NCBI GenBank assembly: GCA_902791945.1
Contig: CADAXR010000007.1
Location: 1 to 47,583 of the forward strand
Origin: an uncultured Bacteroidia bacterium
Lineage (GTDB): Bacteria; Bacteroidota; Bacteroidia; Bacteroidales; UBA932
Direction of reading: 5' to 3'
Length of the DNA stretch: 47,583 bases
Made by a program: the position numbers and the translations under genes
Notes under the pieces: generated by a model
The model's input: the letters and a program-made list of their open reading frames with translations, nothing else
What the model was told of the DNA's origin: nothing
Database searches by the model: none
Shown here: positions 36,705 through 44,758 of the stretch, one piece after another
Layout of the letters: each line of letters opens with the position of its first letter
How positions within the stretch are numbered: position 1 is the first letter of the stretch

Positions 36705-37952
36705 TTATTCGTCAAGTACGGATTCTTTGCCGTACATGGATTTCACAAGTGCTTTGAGGAGGGTCTGGTTGTCGTCGTCGTGGCGGTATTCCCAGAACAT
36801 CGCGCCGAGGAGGCCTTTGCCGATGGCATACTTGCCTTTGTAGTCAACGGATTCTGCGTCGTCGTAAGAGAGCATTACGTGACCTACGCCGTCAACGAGG
36901 TAGGGCACCCTGGCGATGGGGTCCCACTTACGGATGTTGTAGCCGGCGCTGTTGTACTCGCTTTTGCTGTAATGGTAGGTGCCGGCCAGGACTTTCTCCA
37001 TCTCGTTGTAGTTGACTTCGTACTTATAGACGAGCGGCGTGAGCCGTTTTGCGGGGTCGGTCTCCTTCTCGGATTTGCCGTAGAAGGGGACGCCGAGATT
37101 CATCCTGTTCAGGGGGATGCCTTTCTCGAGGTGGGCCTGGATGCTCTCGTCGCAGCTACGGTGGGCGAATAGTGTGCTCCTATAGAGCGGAGAATTGTGG
37201 CCGTTCGGCGCCGCACCCATGTCGTAGGTCATAACGTTGACGTAGTCGATGTACTTGATGGCCGTGGGCCAGTCGACGTATTTTGCGCTGGCCGAGGAGG
37301 CGAAGGAGATGATCTTACTCTGGCCGATGGTCGCGCGCAGCTCCTTGAGGACGAGGTTGAAATTCTCCTTGTCGGAAGGGTCCGCTCCGGTGCCTTCGGC
37401 GGAATAGGTCGGGTACTCCCAGTCGATGTCAACCCCGTCGAGGCCGTAGGTGTCCATGTGGTTCTTGAGGCTGTTGCAGAACTCGGTGCGCTTTGCGGGA
37501 TCCTTAGCCATCTCGCTGAAGCCGTCGGCGCGCATGCCCCATCCTCCGACCATAAGCATCACTTTGAGCTTAGGATTCTTGCTCTTGAGGGCAAGGACGT
37601 TCTTCATCAGGTCGATCTTGTCGATCCAGATTCCGCCGTCACCCGTGGTAGGGTTGACGAAGCGGCCGTGGGCGTAGTTGATGTGGGTGAGAAGGGTCAC
37701 GTCCGGGAGGGCCGGGGAGTTCTCCGTGTAATAGGCGAGGACGACGGGCTTCTGGCCGATGTCGGTGCAGAGGACGGCATCATCGCCGCCGGGCTCTTCG
37801 CCACCACCTCCACCACCACCGGGCTCATCGCCGCCGGCTGGCGGGGGAGCGGGGATGGAGAGGTTGGAATCCTTCTCACATGCACCGCTGCTCAGCACGA
37901 GCGCTGCGGTACACATGGCTAAAACTGTCAGGAGTCGTTTAAACATAGTCAT
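36705..37952 (-). CDS. GH18 family glycoside hydrolase (chitinase/endo-N-acetylglucosaminidase type), lipoprotein
   Basis: A 415-residue secreted enzyme that would cut internal beta-1,4 linkages next to GlcNAc. After the signal with lipobox SGAC comes a Pro-Gly-Asp linker with seven consecutive glycines (about 38-56). The TIM barrel shows LMVGGWG and the catalytic signature DGVDIDWEYP, with catalytic Glu179 in the DxxDxDxE motif, then MTYDMGA and the barrel-closing GAMFWEYRHDD. The substrate-assisted mechanism requires an N-acetyl group at the cut site. It could be a chitinase or an endoglycosidase acting on N-glycan cores; the motif does not decide. The gene lies 7 bases after the ROK kinase. 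A second ATG two codons on (37946) is possible. Confidence 0.92.
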   Translation of the reverse strand: MTMFKRLLTVLAMCTAALVLSSGACEKDSNLSIPAPPPAGGDEPGGGGGGGEEPGGDDAVLCTDIGQKPVVLAYYTENSPALPDVTLLTHINYAHGRFVNPTTGDGGIWIDKIDLMKNVLALKSKNPKLKVMLMVGGWGMRADGFSEMAKDPAKRTEFCNSLKNHMDTYGLDGVDIDWEYPTYSAEGTGADPSDKENFNLVLKELRATIGQSKIISFASSASAKYVDWPTAIKYIDYVNVMTYDMGAAPNGHNSPLYRSTLFAHRSCDESIQAHLEKGIPLNRMNLGVPFYGKSEKETDPAKRLTPLVYKYEVNYNEMEKVLAGTYHYSKSEYNSAGYNIRKWDPIARVPYLVDGVGHVMLSYDDAESVDYKGKYAIGKGLLGAMFWEYRHDDDNQTLLKALVKSMYGKESVLDE

Positions 37953-37959
37953 GTAAGGT

Positions 37960-38787
37960 TTATAACAGTGAGGCGCCGAGGATCAGGACGTCATCGTCCG
38001 TGATGGGACTGATGTCGAGCTTTTCGAGCGCTTTCTGATAGGGGTAATGCTTTTTGAGGTAGGCCGTCATCGCGGGGGCGAAGAGGTTGAAGGCACGGGC
38101 GATGCCGCCGCCGAGGGCGATGTGGCTGGGGTCGTAGGCAAGAAGGACGGCGATGAGGAGCGCACCCATGTGGCGGCCGAACTCCTCGAAGAGGTTGATG
38201 GCGTCAGGGTCGCCCGCGAGGGCTGCCTGGCCGGCCTTGTAGCTGTCGCAGTTCTTCATGGTGAAGAATTTCTTGCTGGTGTAGTCTTCGATGATGCCGT
38301 CGCGGTAGGGGAGGCAGCAGAGCTCGCCGGCGCCGCAGGTCGCTCCGCAGAAGAGCTTGCCGTCGATGACTATGCCCATACCGACGCCGGTCCCAAGGGT
38401 AATGCCGACAAGGGTGTCGGGTTTCTCATCCGCGGGATACTTGCCGTAGGCACCCATTGCGTAGCAGTTGGCGTCGTTGTTGATCGCCACGGGAATAGAG
38501 AAGCGGCCCTGGAGATACTCCTTTAGGGGAACTTCCTTCCAGGAGGGGATATTGGTGGCGTCGTAAATTATACCCTTGTCCACATCCAGCACGGAGGGGA
38601 CGCCGATTCCGATGCGGTGGGTCTCCGGGGAGAGGATGCGGCTGATCTGCTCGGAGAGGTAGTCGAGAGTCTCCTGCAGGGAGGCCTCCTTGCGGAAGGA
38701 CGGCGTGGAGAACTGGTGCGCGACCGCTCCGTCGCGGACAAGCCCGAGGCACAGGTTGGTACCGCCTATGTCAATGCCTAGTATCAT
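37960..38787 (-). CDS. ROK family sugar kinase, zinc motif absent
   Basis: A 275-residue cytoplasmic kinase of the ROK family, which phosphorylates hexoses such as glucose, GlcNAc or ManNAc. The phosphate-binding motif ILGIDIGGTN opens the protein, NNDANCYAMGAYG carries the catalytic Asp, and GITLGTGVGMGIVIDGK is the ROK glycine-rich region. The usual GExGH histidine is replaced by Cys (GELCC), and the CxCGxxGCxE zinc knuckle that follows it in most ROK proteins is missing, which explains the short length. Context suggests that it acts on GlcNAc or GlcN released by the neighbouring hydrolases. It lies 3 bases after the alkaline phosphatase gene. Confidence 0.88.
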   Translation of the reverse strand: MILGIDIGGTNLCLGLVRDGAVAHQFSTPSFRKEASLQETLDYLSEQISRILSPETHRIGIGVPSVLDVDKGIIYDATNIPSWKEVPLKEYLQGRFSIPVAINNDANCYAMGAYGKYPADEKPDTLVGITLGTGVGMGIVIDGKLFCGATCGAGELCCLPYRDGIIEDYTSKKFFTMKNCDSYKAGQAALAGDPDAINLFEEFGRHMGALLIAVLLAYDPSHIALGGGIARAFNLFAPAMTAYLKKHYPYQKALEKLDISPITDDDVLILGASLL

Positions 38788-38790
38788 GTG

Positions 38791-39972
38791 TTATTTCTTT
38801 TTTAAGATGATATTGCGGATTCTGCGGCCGATTTCGGCGTTTTCATAGACACCGATAAAATCTTCGGCGTGGGGACCGTAGGCGAAGACGGGAACTATGA
38901 TTCCGTTGTGGCCTTTGGTGGAGAAGTGGACGTTGACGGTGCGCTCGTCGATGCTGCCCTTGATGAGGGTGAGGCCGCCGGTCGCGTGGTCGGCGGTCAC
39001 GATGACGAGGGTCTCGCCGTCCTGCTCGGCCCACTTGAGAACCTTCCCTATGGTGCGGTCGAAGTCGAAGAGCTCTTCCATGGAGTAGCCTACTTTGTGG
39101 CGGTGGCACCAGTCGTCGATGCTGGAGCCTTCAATCATGAGGAAGAAGCCTTTCTTGTTGTCAAGGAGTTCGATGGCCTTGGTCGCGCAGTCCTCGAGGA
39201 CGGGGCCGCGGTCGAGAGCCGGCTCCATCTCGAGAGGAGCGAAGAGGCCGACGACGGGGCCCTTGGTGAGACCCTGGATGTCTTTGGGGTCGTCGATAAA
39301 GGTGTATCCCTTGTCCACCATTTCCTTCACGAGGTCACGTCCGTCCTCACGATTCCTCCAGAACTCGATACCGCCGCCGCTGATCCAATCGACACCGCAG
39401 TTGACATATTCCGCGGCAAGGGCGGGCTCGTCCTTACGGTTGACCGCGTGGGCGATGAAATCGACCGGGGTGCAGTCGTTGATACGGCAGGTCACGGCGA
39501 GTCCGGTCTTCATACCCTTGTCCTGGGCGTAGCGAAGGACGCTCTTTACGGGATTGCCCTCGGCATCCTGGCCGATACGGGCGTATTTTGTCTTGACACC
39601 GCAGGCGATGCTGGTGCCGCCGGCGCCGGAGTCGGTGACGAGTTTATCGTACGTCCAGGTCCTGGAGTAGCCGCAGGCCTGCATATTGTCCATGTTGAGG
39701 TGACCTCCGTTGAGCACCCAGCCGCAGGAGACCTGCTCGACGCCCATCCCGTCGCCGATCATCAGGATGATGTTCTTGACCTTCTTCCCTTTAACCGGAG
39801 CCACCGTGACGGTCTCGTAAGGAGTCGTCACGGTGTAGGTTTCGCCGTCCTTGAAGGAGTCATTGGCGTATTTGGACCGGTCCCTGGATTTGTCCAGTTC
39901 TTCCGCGGTCTGGGCCATCAGTCCTGTACCAAGCAGCATCAGGGCTGACAGCAGGAGAAAAATCTTTTTCAT
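38791..39972 (-). CDS. Alkaline phosphatase (PhoA superfamily)
   Basis: A 393-residue protein with a cleavable signal (ending GLMAQ), so periplasmic or outer-membrane associated. It removes phosphate from esters using a Ser nucleophile and metals. Visible are the metal Asp in MIGDGMGVEQ, nucleophile Ser115 in VTDSGAGGT, metal ligands in MIEGSSIDDWCHRH, and VTADHATGG. The Arg of the E. coli active site (Asp-Ser-Ala-Ala-Ala-Ala) is not obvious. It sits inside the glycan gene run, overlapping the GH2 stop (ATGA) and 3 bases before the kinase. This suggests either dephosphorylation of a phosphorylated glycan or general phosphate release. Confidence 0.9.
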   Translation of the reverse strand: MKKIFLLLSALMLLGTGLMAQTAEELDKSRDRSKYANDSFKDGETYTVTTPYETVTVAPVKGKKVKNIILMIGDGMGVEQVSCGWVLNGGHLNMDNMQACGYSRTWTYDKLVTDSGAGGTSIACGVKTKYARIGQDAEGNPVKSVLRYAQDKGMKTGLAVTCRINDCTPVDFIAHAVNRKDEPALAAEYVNCGVDWISGGGIEFWRNREDGRDLVKEMVDKGYTFIDDPKDIQGLTKGPVVGLFAPLEMEPALDRGPVLEDCATKAIELLDNKKGFFLMIEGSSIDDWCHRHKVGYSMEELFDFDRTIGKVLKWAEQDGETLVIVTADHATGGLTLIKGSIDERTVNVHFSTKGHNGIIVPVFAYGPHAEDFIGVYENAEIGRRIRNIILKKK

Positions 39973-42473
39973 CTGTCAATCTCTATTTTTACTATCGATC
40001 CGTCGCCGTGGCAGGTCACGACCCTGGTCTCACGGGGGAGAAGAGGAATGAAATTGTCGCTCCAGAAGGCAGGGGCGGCGAGCTCGCCCTTGGCGTTGAA
40101 CGCCTTCAGGATAACCATGGGGGCAATCGTGTCGGAGTTGTTGGTCAGCGTCACCGTCGCGTCAGTCCCTTCGATGAGCACCTCGGAAGCGACGTCGGCC
40201 TTGCCGGCGAATACGAAGCCGAGGTCGGAGTATTCGGTGATGGGAGTGATGTACCAGTTGGATTTCTTCCAGTTGTAGGTGTTGTCCCTGGCGCCGAGGG
40301 CGTAGAAGTTGTCCGCCACTTTCTTCCCGTCATTACCGAGAATCTCGAGGGCGACAAAGTGCTGCGCGCCGTCCCAGCGGGATAGGTCTGCGACGGGCAC
40401 CGGCTTGCCGGGCTCGACGCTGAAGGGGAAGATTCCGTCGAAAAGCTGGGCGGAGGCGGCGTCGAAAACCCTCACCCTTGCGGTCAGGTCCGCTGCCGCG
40501 GCCGTCTCATTGGCTGCATGGACTTTCCTGTCGGCGTAGTCGAATATGAGCTGGATGGGTTCGCAGGCCTTGCGGGTGCCGTAATAGGCAGCGGTAGGTA
40601 TGCCGTACCAGTCGTAGAGCTGCCAGTAGAAGGACGGCCAGGCGGAGTTGAGCATCCACTGGACGATGCCGGTTGAGACCGGACGGCGGACGCGGAAGGA
40701 CTCGAACATCGCGCGGGTGCCGTTGTAATCCACCGCGTGGGCCTTGCGGACGAAGTCTTCAAGGCTTGCGACGGGGCCGTAGAGACCTTCGGCGGTCTTC
40801 ATCAGGCACTTCGGCGAATTCATCGCCGAGGAGGATGCCGTGCAGTGGTAATCCCATGCGGGACCGCAGGGCCAGAGGTCTGCTTCAGGAACCATCCTTC
40901 TGATCGACTCGATCTGGGGGATGTTGGCGCCGATACCGGTCTCGGTGTTGAAGCCGAAGGCGCCGCCTTCATCCTTGTTGAGGTACCAGTAGTCGGGACC
41001 GACGTACTCGTAGGGGCCTTCCATCTTGGTGCCGGAAGGTCCGCCGTACTCGCTCTTCAGCTGCTTGGCTGAGCAGATGTAGGGCCTGTACTCTTCGACG
41101 TTATAAATCTCCATATAGCGCTTTTCGAGGCGCGGGTTCGGGATACGGTCGCTGCCGGTCATCCAGCCGATGACGGAGGCGTGGTTGTGGAGACGCACCA
41201 CCTGGTCGCGGAAATACTTCACCGCAAGGTCTTCGCTGGCGGGGTCGTTGATGCATCCGTAGCCTTTGGTCTCGGGGAGGCCGCAGTAGTCTTCCCACTC
41301 CCACTGGCAGCTCCAGCCCACGAGGGCGAGCACGCCGTGGCGGTCGCAGAGGTCGTAGATGGTGTCGTCCTTGCCCCAGATGTTTTCGAAACGGATCGTG
41401 TTGAGGTGAATATCCTTGACGTACTCGACCTGCATCTCCATGCTCTCCGGGGTGTCGCGGAGGAAAATGTCGTCGGTCCAGCCGCCGCCCTTGATGAGGA
41501 CGTCGGTGCCGTTGAGGGTAAACTGACGCCAGCCTTCGGGGGTAATGCGACACTCGATGCTGCGGACGCCGAAGGTCTCGCTGCGCTCGTCGGAGACCTT
41601 GTCGGCCTGCAGGACCTTGACGCCGAGATCATAGAGCTCGGGGGTGCCGAGGTCGTAGGTCCACCAGATGCGCGGGTTATCGATGTGGAGAAGGGCGATG
41701 TCTTCCGGGGTCACGGAGACTGTCTTTGTCTCGCAGGGGGCGAGGCTCACGGGAACTTCTGCCATCGTGCCTTCGAGGTCGAAGGCGATGGCGGCTTCCT
41801 GCGCGGAAGCGGAGTGGTTGCAGAGTTTCACGCGGACCTCGAGGTCGGCCTTGTCAAGGGCCGGGAGGGCCACGGTCGGGATCACGAAGACGTCCTCGAT
41901 GCTGACCTCGCTGAAGCAGCGGAGCGTCACGGGACGGACGATGCCCATGCTTTCATCGACCGGACGGGGGTTCCAGTCCACGAAGCCTATGTTGAGGTCG
42001 CCCTTTTCAGCCCTGCGAAGGCGGACTTCAAGTTTGTTGCTCTTTTTGATGAGGGAGGTCACGTCGTAGGCGCGGCGGATGAAGACGCCGGCCGTCGTGT
42101 CGGAGGACGCAAGCTGCTTGCCGTTGAAAAAGATGTCGGCGTAGTAGTTGAGGCCGTCGAAGACAAGTTCGTAGCGGCGGCCGGGGACGATCTTCTCCTT
42201 GAAAGTCGTCGAGTAGGTCCACGGCTCGTCAAAGATGGTCTTGTCGATGTCCTTGTAGGCGACGCCGTCGAGAGCGCCCGCCGGGATGACTCCCTTGTCG
42301 GCCAGGACGCCGGCTACTGTCGAGGGGACCTCAGCCTTGTAAGAAACCTTTGAGCCCTCGCGGCGGAGGGTCCAGCCTTCTGACAGGGTCCTTGCCGTCT
42401 CACCGCCAATGGCGGAAATTCCGGAACAGGCCGTCAGGGCCGCGATGCAAAACAGGATAGTTATCTTCTTCAT
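39969..42473 (-). CDS. GH2 glycoside hydrolase, exo-beta-D-glucosaminidase-like
   Basis: An 834-residue secreted enzyme with a lipoprotein-like signal (AALTAC). Domains run as a sugar-binding jelly roll (about 25-200), an Ig-like domain (about 205-310), a TIM barrel (about 315-620) and C-terminal beta domains. The barrel segments GWSCQWEW, GWMTGSD (Asp442), GPSGTKMEGPYEYV, FNTETGIG (Glu511) and IVQWMLNSAWPS match the layout of characterised exo-beta-D-glucosaminidases (CsxA type), whose acid/base is an Asp after Ser where other GH2 enzymes have Asn-Glu. It would remove terminal GlcN from chitosan-like chains; beta-mannosidase is the main alternative. First gene of the leftward run; its stop overlaps the alkaline phosphatase ATG. 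Confidence 0.86.
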   Translation of the reverse strand: MKKITILFCIAALTACSGISAIGGETARTLSEGWTLRREGSKVSYKAEVPSTVAGVLADKGVIPAGALDGVAYKDIDKTIFDEPWTYSTTFKEKIVPGRRYELVFDGLNYYADIFFNGKQLASSDTTAGVFIRRAYDVTSLIKKSNKLEVRLRRAEKGDLNIGFVDWNPRPVDESMGIVRPVTLRCFSEVSIEDVFVIPTVALPALDKADLEVRVKLCNHSASAQEAAIAFDLEGTMAEVPVSLAPCETKTVSVTPEDIALLHIDNPRIWWTYDLGTPELYDLGVKVLQADKVSDERSETFGVRSIECRITPEGWRQFTLNGTDVLIKGGGWTDDIFLRDTPESMEMQVEYVKDIHLNTIRFENIWGKDDTIYDLCDRHGVLALVGWSCQWEWEDYCGLPETKGYGCINDPASEDLAVKYFRDQVVRLHNHASVIGWMTGSDRIPNPRLEKRYMEIYNVEEYRPYICSAKQLKSEYGGPSGTKMEGPYEYVGPDYWYLNKDEGGAFGFNTETGIGANIPQIESIRRMVPEADLWPCGPAWDYHCTASSSAMNSPKCLMKTAEGLYGPVASLEDFVRKAHAVDYNGTRAMFESFRVRRPVSTGIVQWMLNSAWPSFYWQLYDWYGIPTAAYYGTRKACEPIQLIFDYADRKVHAANETAAAADLTARVRVFDAASAQLFDGIFPFSVEPGKPVPVADLSRWDGAQHFVALEILGNDGKKVADNFYALGARDNTYNWKKSNWYITPITEYSDLGFVFAGKADVASEVLIEGTDATVTLTNNSDTIAPMVILKAFNAKGELAAPAFWSDNFIPLLPRETRVVTCHGDGSIVKIEIDR

Positions 42474-42505
42474 TGCCTAGTGTTATCGTGCGCGTGTGGT
42501 AAGTG

Positions 42506-42513
42506 CAAAAATA
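42506..42513 (-). promoter_or_regulatory. Candidate -7 box for the leftward GH2-to-FISUMP run
   Basis: Minus strand TATTTTTG fits TAnnTTTG and lies 32 bases before the GH2 start codon. No TTTG is visible at -33, so the promoter is either weak or activator dependent, which would suit a regulated PUL. Confidence 0.4.
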
Positions 42514-42578
42514 GGCAATAAGTCCCCTTCGTCGGGGGTAAATTCGCGTATTTCTATACGCAAAAAACGTCAAATATC

Positions 42579-42609
42579 TTTGTATTCTTCCGCAGATGTC
42601 ATATTTTTG
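42579..42609 (+). promoter_or_regulatory. Candidate promoter of the GH20-regulator-phosphatase cluster
   Basis: TTTG at 42579-42582 and TATTTTTG at 42602-42609 are separated by 19 bases, an exact match to the Bacteroidetes -33/-7 pair. The ATG at 42630 follows 20 bases later. The upstream TATCTTTG (42575-42582) overlaps the -33 box and could be a second -7 box. Confidence 0.6.
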
Positions 42610-42629
42610 TGCAAAACAACCGCATTATT

Positions 42630-44726
42630 ATGACTCGCAAACTGATTCTGCTGATTCTCTCTTCCCTCGCCTGCATCCCTGCCTGCTCCCGCAGGTGCGA
42701 GGTGGTCTGGCACGAGGGTGAGACCCTTCCAGACGGCAAGAAAGCCGTTCATACTATCGAAATTAAGGGCGTCCCCTCAGGGACGGACTGGACCCTCTGG
42801 TTCTGCCAGTTCCGCACTCCGATCACGATGGAGGAAGGCTCTCCCGCTTCCATAGCCCACCTCGGCGGCACGCTTTACCGCGTGGTGCCCGAGACGGCCG
42901 TTAAGGGGACGATGACGCTGCGCTACGAGGCGCGCGCCCTCGTCAACCACTGCCGTGCTCCGGAAGGATTTTATCTCCAGAAGAAAGGGAAGAAGCCGGT
43001 TCCGGTGAAGGTCTCCTACACCTGGCAGCCGTCGGAGAAAATCTGGCCCTTCACATGGGAGAAGGTGAATCCATCCCCCTACGACATGATTCCGCGCCTC
43101 AAGAGCGTGACCCCGCTCTCTGGCGAGACTGATCTCGCCGCGGCGGAAGTGGGCAAGCTGGAGATGGTCTCCGGCAAGGCTCCTGGTTGGTATAAAATCA
43201 CCGCCAACGGCGACATTTCAGTAGAGGCGGCCGATGAGGACGGCGCTTTTTACGCCGGTGTGACCATTGAAAACCTTCGCCGTAACAACGGCTGGGCGAA
43301 GATCCCGAGCGGAATTATCGAAGACTGGCCGGACCTCGATTACAGGGGGATTATGCTGGATGTGAGCCGCAATTTCACCCACAAGGAGGGTGTGCTTAAG
43401 TTGTTGGAAATCATGGCCCATTACAAGATGAGCCGTTTCCACCTCCACTTCGGCGATGACGAAGGCTGGAGGGTGGAAATCCCCGGCCTCCCGGAGCTGA
43501 CCTCCTATGGCGCTTTCCGCGGTATCCCGGTCCTTAACGAAGACGGGACCATCTCCGAGCCGGATGCCCTTGAGCCCTCCTACAGCGGCTCGCTTGACCG
43601 TCGCGACGCCGCTTCTCCAGGCAACGGATACTTCTCCCGCGAGGACTTTGTGGAGATACTCCGCTATGCCTGGGATCGCCGCATCCGCGTCATTCCCGAG
43701 TTCGACACTCCCGGCCATTCCCGCGCCGCCATCAAGGCGATGGAGCACCGCTTCGCAAAGACCGGCGACGAGACCTTCCGTCTCGTCGAGCCGGAGGACA
43801 CTTCGGTCTATAATTCCGTCCAGGATTACAACGATAACGCCCTCAACGTCGCCCTTCCTTCGACCTACGCCTTCATAGGCAAGGTCTTTGACGGGCTCAT
43901 CGAGCTCTACAAAGAGGCCGGAGTTCCGCTCGAATCCATCCACATCGGAGGCGACGAGGTGCCGGAAGGCGCCTGGCTCGGTTCCCCGGCGTGTAAAGCG
44001 TTGATGGAGAAGGAGAATATCAGCGACGTAGCTGGCCTGAAGGAGTACTTCATCAGCCGCGTGCTTGACATCGCCGAGGAGAGGGGAGTGAAGCTCGCCG
44101 GCTGGCAGGAAGTCGCCCAGAATCTCTCTCCGTCTGCCTTCGACAGGCTCAGGAAGAACCTTGATTTCGTCAATTTCTGGGCTGTGTCCCGCGGGCGCGA
44201 GGAGCTTGCGTATCAGCTCGCATCCGACGGCATTGGAGTCGTGCTCTCCAATGCTCCGAACTTCTATTTCGACTTTGCCTATTCTTCCGACAAGGAGGAG
44301 AGGGGCCATTCCTGGGGTGGATTCGTGGATGAGAGGCGTTCGTTCTCCTTCCTGCCGTACAATATGTACCATTCGGTCCGCTGGGACGACAAGGGCAGGC
44401 TGAACAAGAAATTCGCCTCCGCCTCTGACGGCAAGCCGGCGCTTTCGGAAGAGGGTAGAAACCATATCAAAGGTGTCTCCGGACAGCTTTGGACAGAGAC
44501 CATCCGCTGCTTCGATCACGTGACCTACTACCTCTTCCCGAAGGCCCTCGGCCTTGCGGAGAGAGGCTGGAACGCCTCGCCGGCCTGGGAGCAGACGACC
44601 GTCCCCGACGATCCCGCTTTCGTTGCTGATTTCAACCACTTCTTCAGCATCGTCACCCTCAACGAATACCCCTACTACGACTCCCTCGGCGTCACCTACC
44701 GCCGTTACCCGTACCCCGAAAGATAG
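42630..44726 (+). CDS. GH20 beta-N-acetylhexosaminidase
   Basis: A 698-residue exo-enzyme that removes terminal beta-GlcNAc or GalNAc. A GTG seven codons upstream keeps the frame open, but the ATG at 42630 gives the compact signal MTRKLILLILSSLACIPAC with a lipobox-like end, and it leaves room for the promoter. The N-terminal GH20b-type domain (about 25-210) precedes the catalytic barrel, with HLHFGDDEGWRVEIPGLPEL, the catalytic Asp442-Glu443 pair in HIGGDEVPEGAW and the GQLWTETIR segment near the end. The signal predicts periplasmic or surface location. It is transcribed divergently from the GH2 gene and 32 bases ahead of the regulator. Confidence 0.93.
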   Translation: MTRKLILLILSSLACIPACSRRCEVVWHEGETLPDGKKAVHTIEIKGVPSGTDWTLWFCQFRTPITMEEGSPASIAHLGGTLYRVVPETAVKGTMTLRYEARALVNHCRAPEGFYLQKKGKKPVPVKVSYTWQPSEKIWPFTWEKVNPSPYDMIPRLKSVTPLSGETDLAAAEVGKLEMVSGKAPGWYKITANGDISVEAADEDGAFYAGVTIENLRRNNGWAKIPSGIIEDWPDLDYRGIMLDVSRNFTHKEGVLKLLEIMAHYKMSRFHLHFGDDEGWRVEIPGLPELTSYGAFRGIPVLNEDGTISEPDALEPSYSGSLDRRDAASPGNGYFSREDFVEILRYAWDRRIRVIPEFDTPGHSRAAIKAMEHRFAKTGDETFRLVEPEDTSVYNSVQDYNDNALNVALPSTYAFIGKVFDGLIELYKEAGVPLESIHIGGDEVPEGAWLGSPACKALMEKENISDVAGLKEYFISRVLDIAEERGVKLAGWQEVAQNLSPSAFDRLRKNLDFVNFWAVSRGREELAYQLASDGIGVVLSNAPNFYFDFAYSSDKEERGHSWGGFVDERRSFSFLPYNMYHSVRWDDKGRLNKKFASASDGKPALSEEGRNHIKGVSGQLWTETIRCFDHVTYYLFPKALGLAERGWNASPAWEQTTVPDDPAFVADFNHFFSIVTLNEYPYYDSLGVTYRRYPYPER

Positions 44727-44730
44727 CTCA

Positions 44731-44757
44731 TGTCATTTCGAGCACAGCCGAGAAATC
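44731..44757 (+). repeat. Dispersed 27-bp repeat directly before the regulator start codon
   Basis: TGTCATTTCGAGC followed by ACA and GCCGAGAAATC style bases matches the repeat units in dnaX at 25 of 27 positions, differing only at the two central bases. It fills nearly all of the 32-base gap between the GH20 stop and the regulator ATG at 44759, ending one base before that ATG. Confidence 0.85.
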
Positions 44758-44758
44758 T

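Noticed and set aside
37800..37840. Glycine-rich run in the GH18 gene as a phase-variable microsatellite.
   Set aside because: The codons are mixed (ggt, ggc, gga and similar) in a linker; repeat units are triplet-sized, so slippage would not switch the frame.
42570..42752. A 60-codon minus-strand frame in the GH2-GH20 intergenic region.
   Set aside because: It overlaps the GH20 promoter and signal-peptide codons and has no protein-like features.
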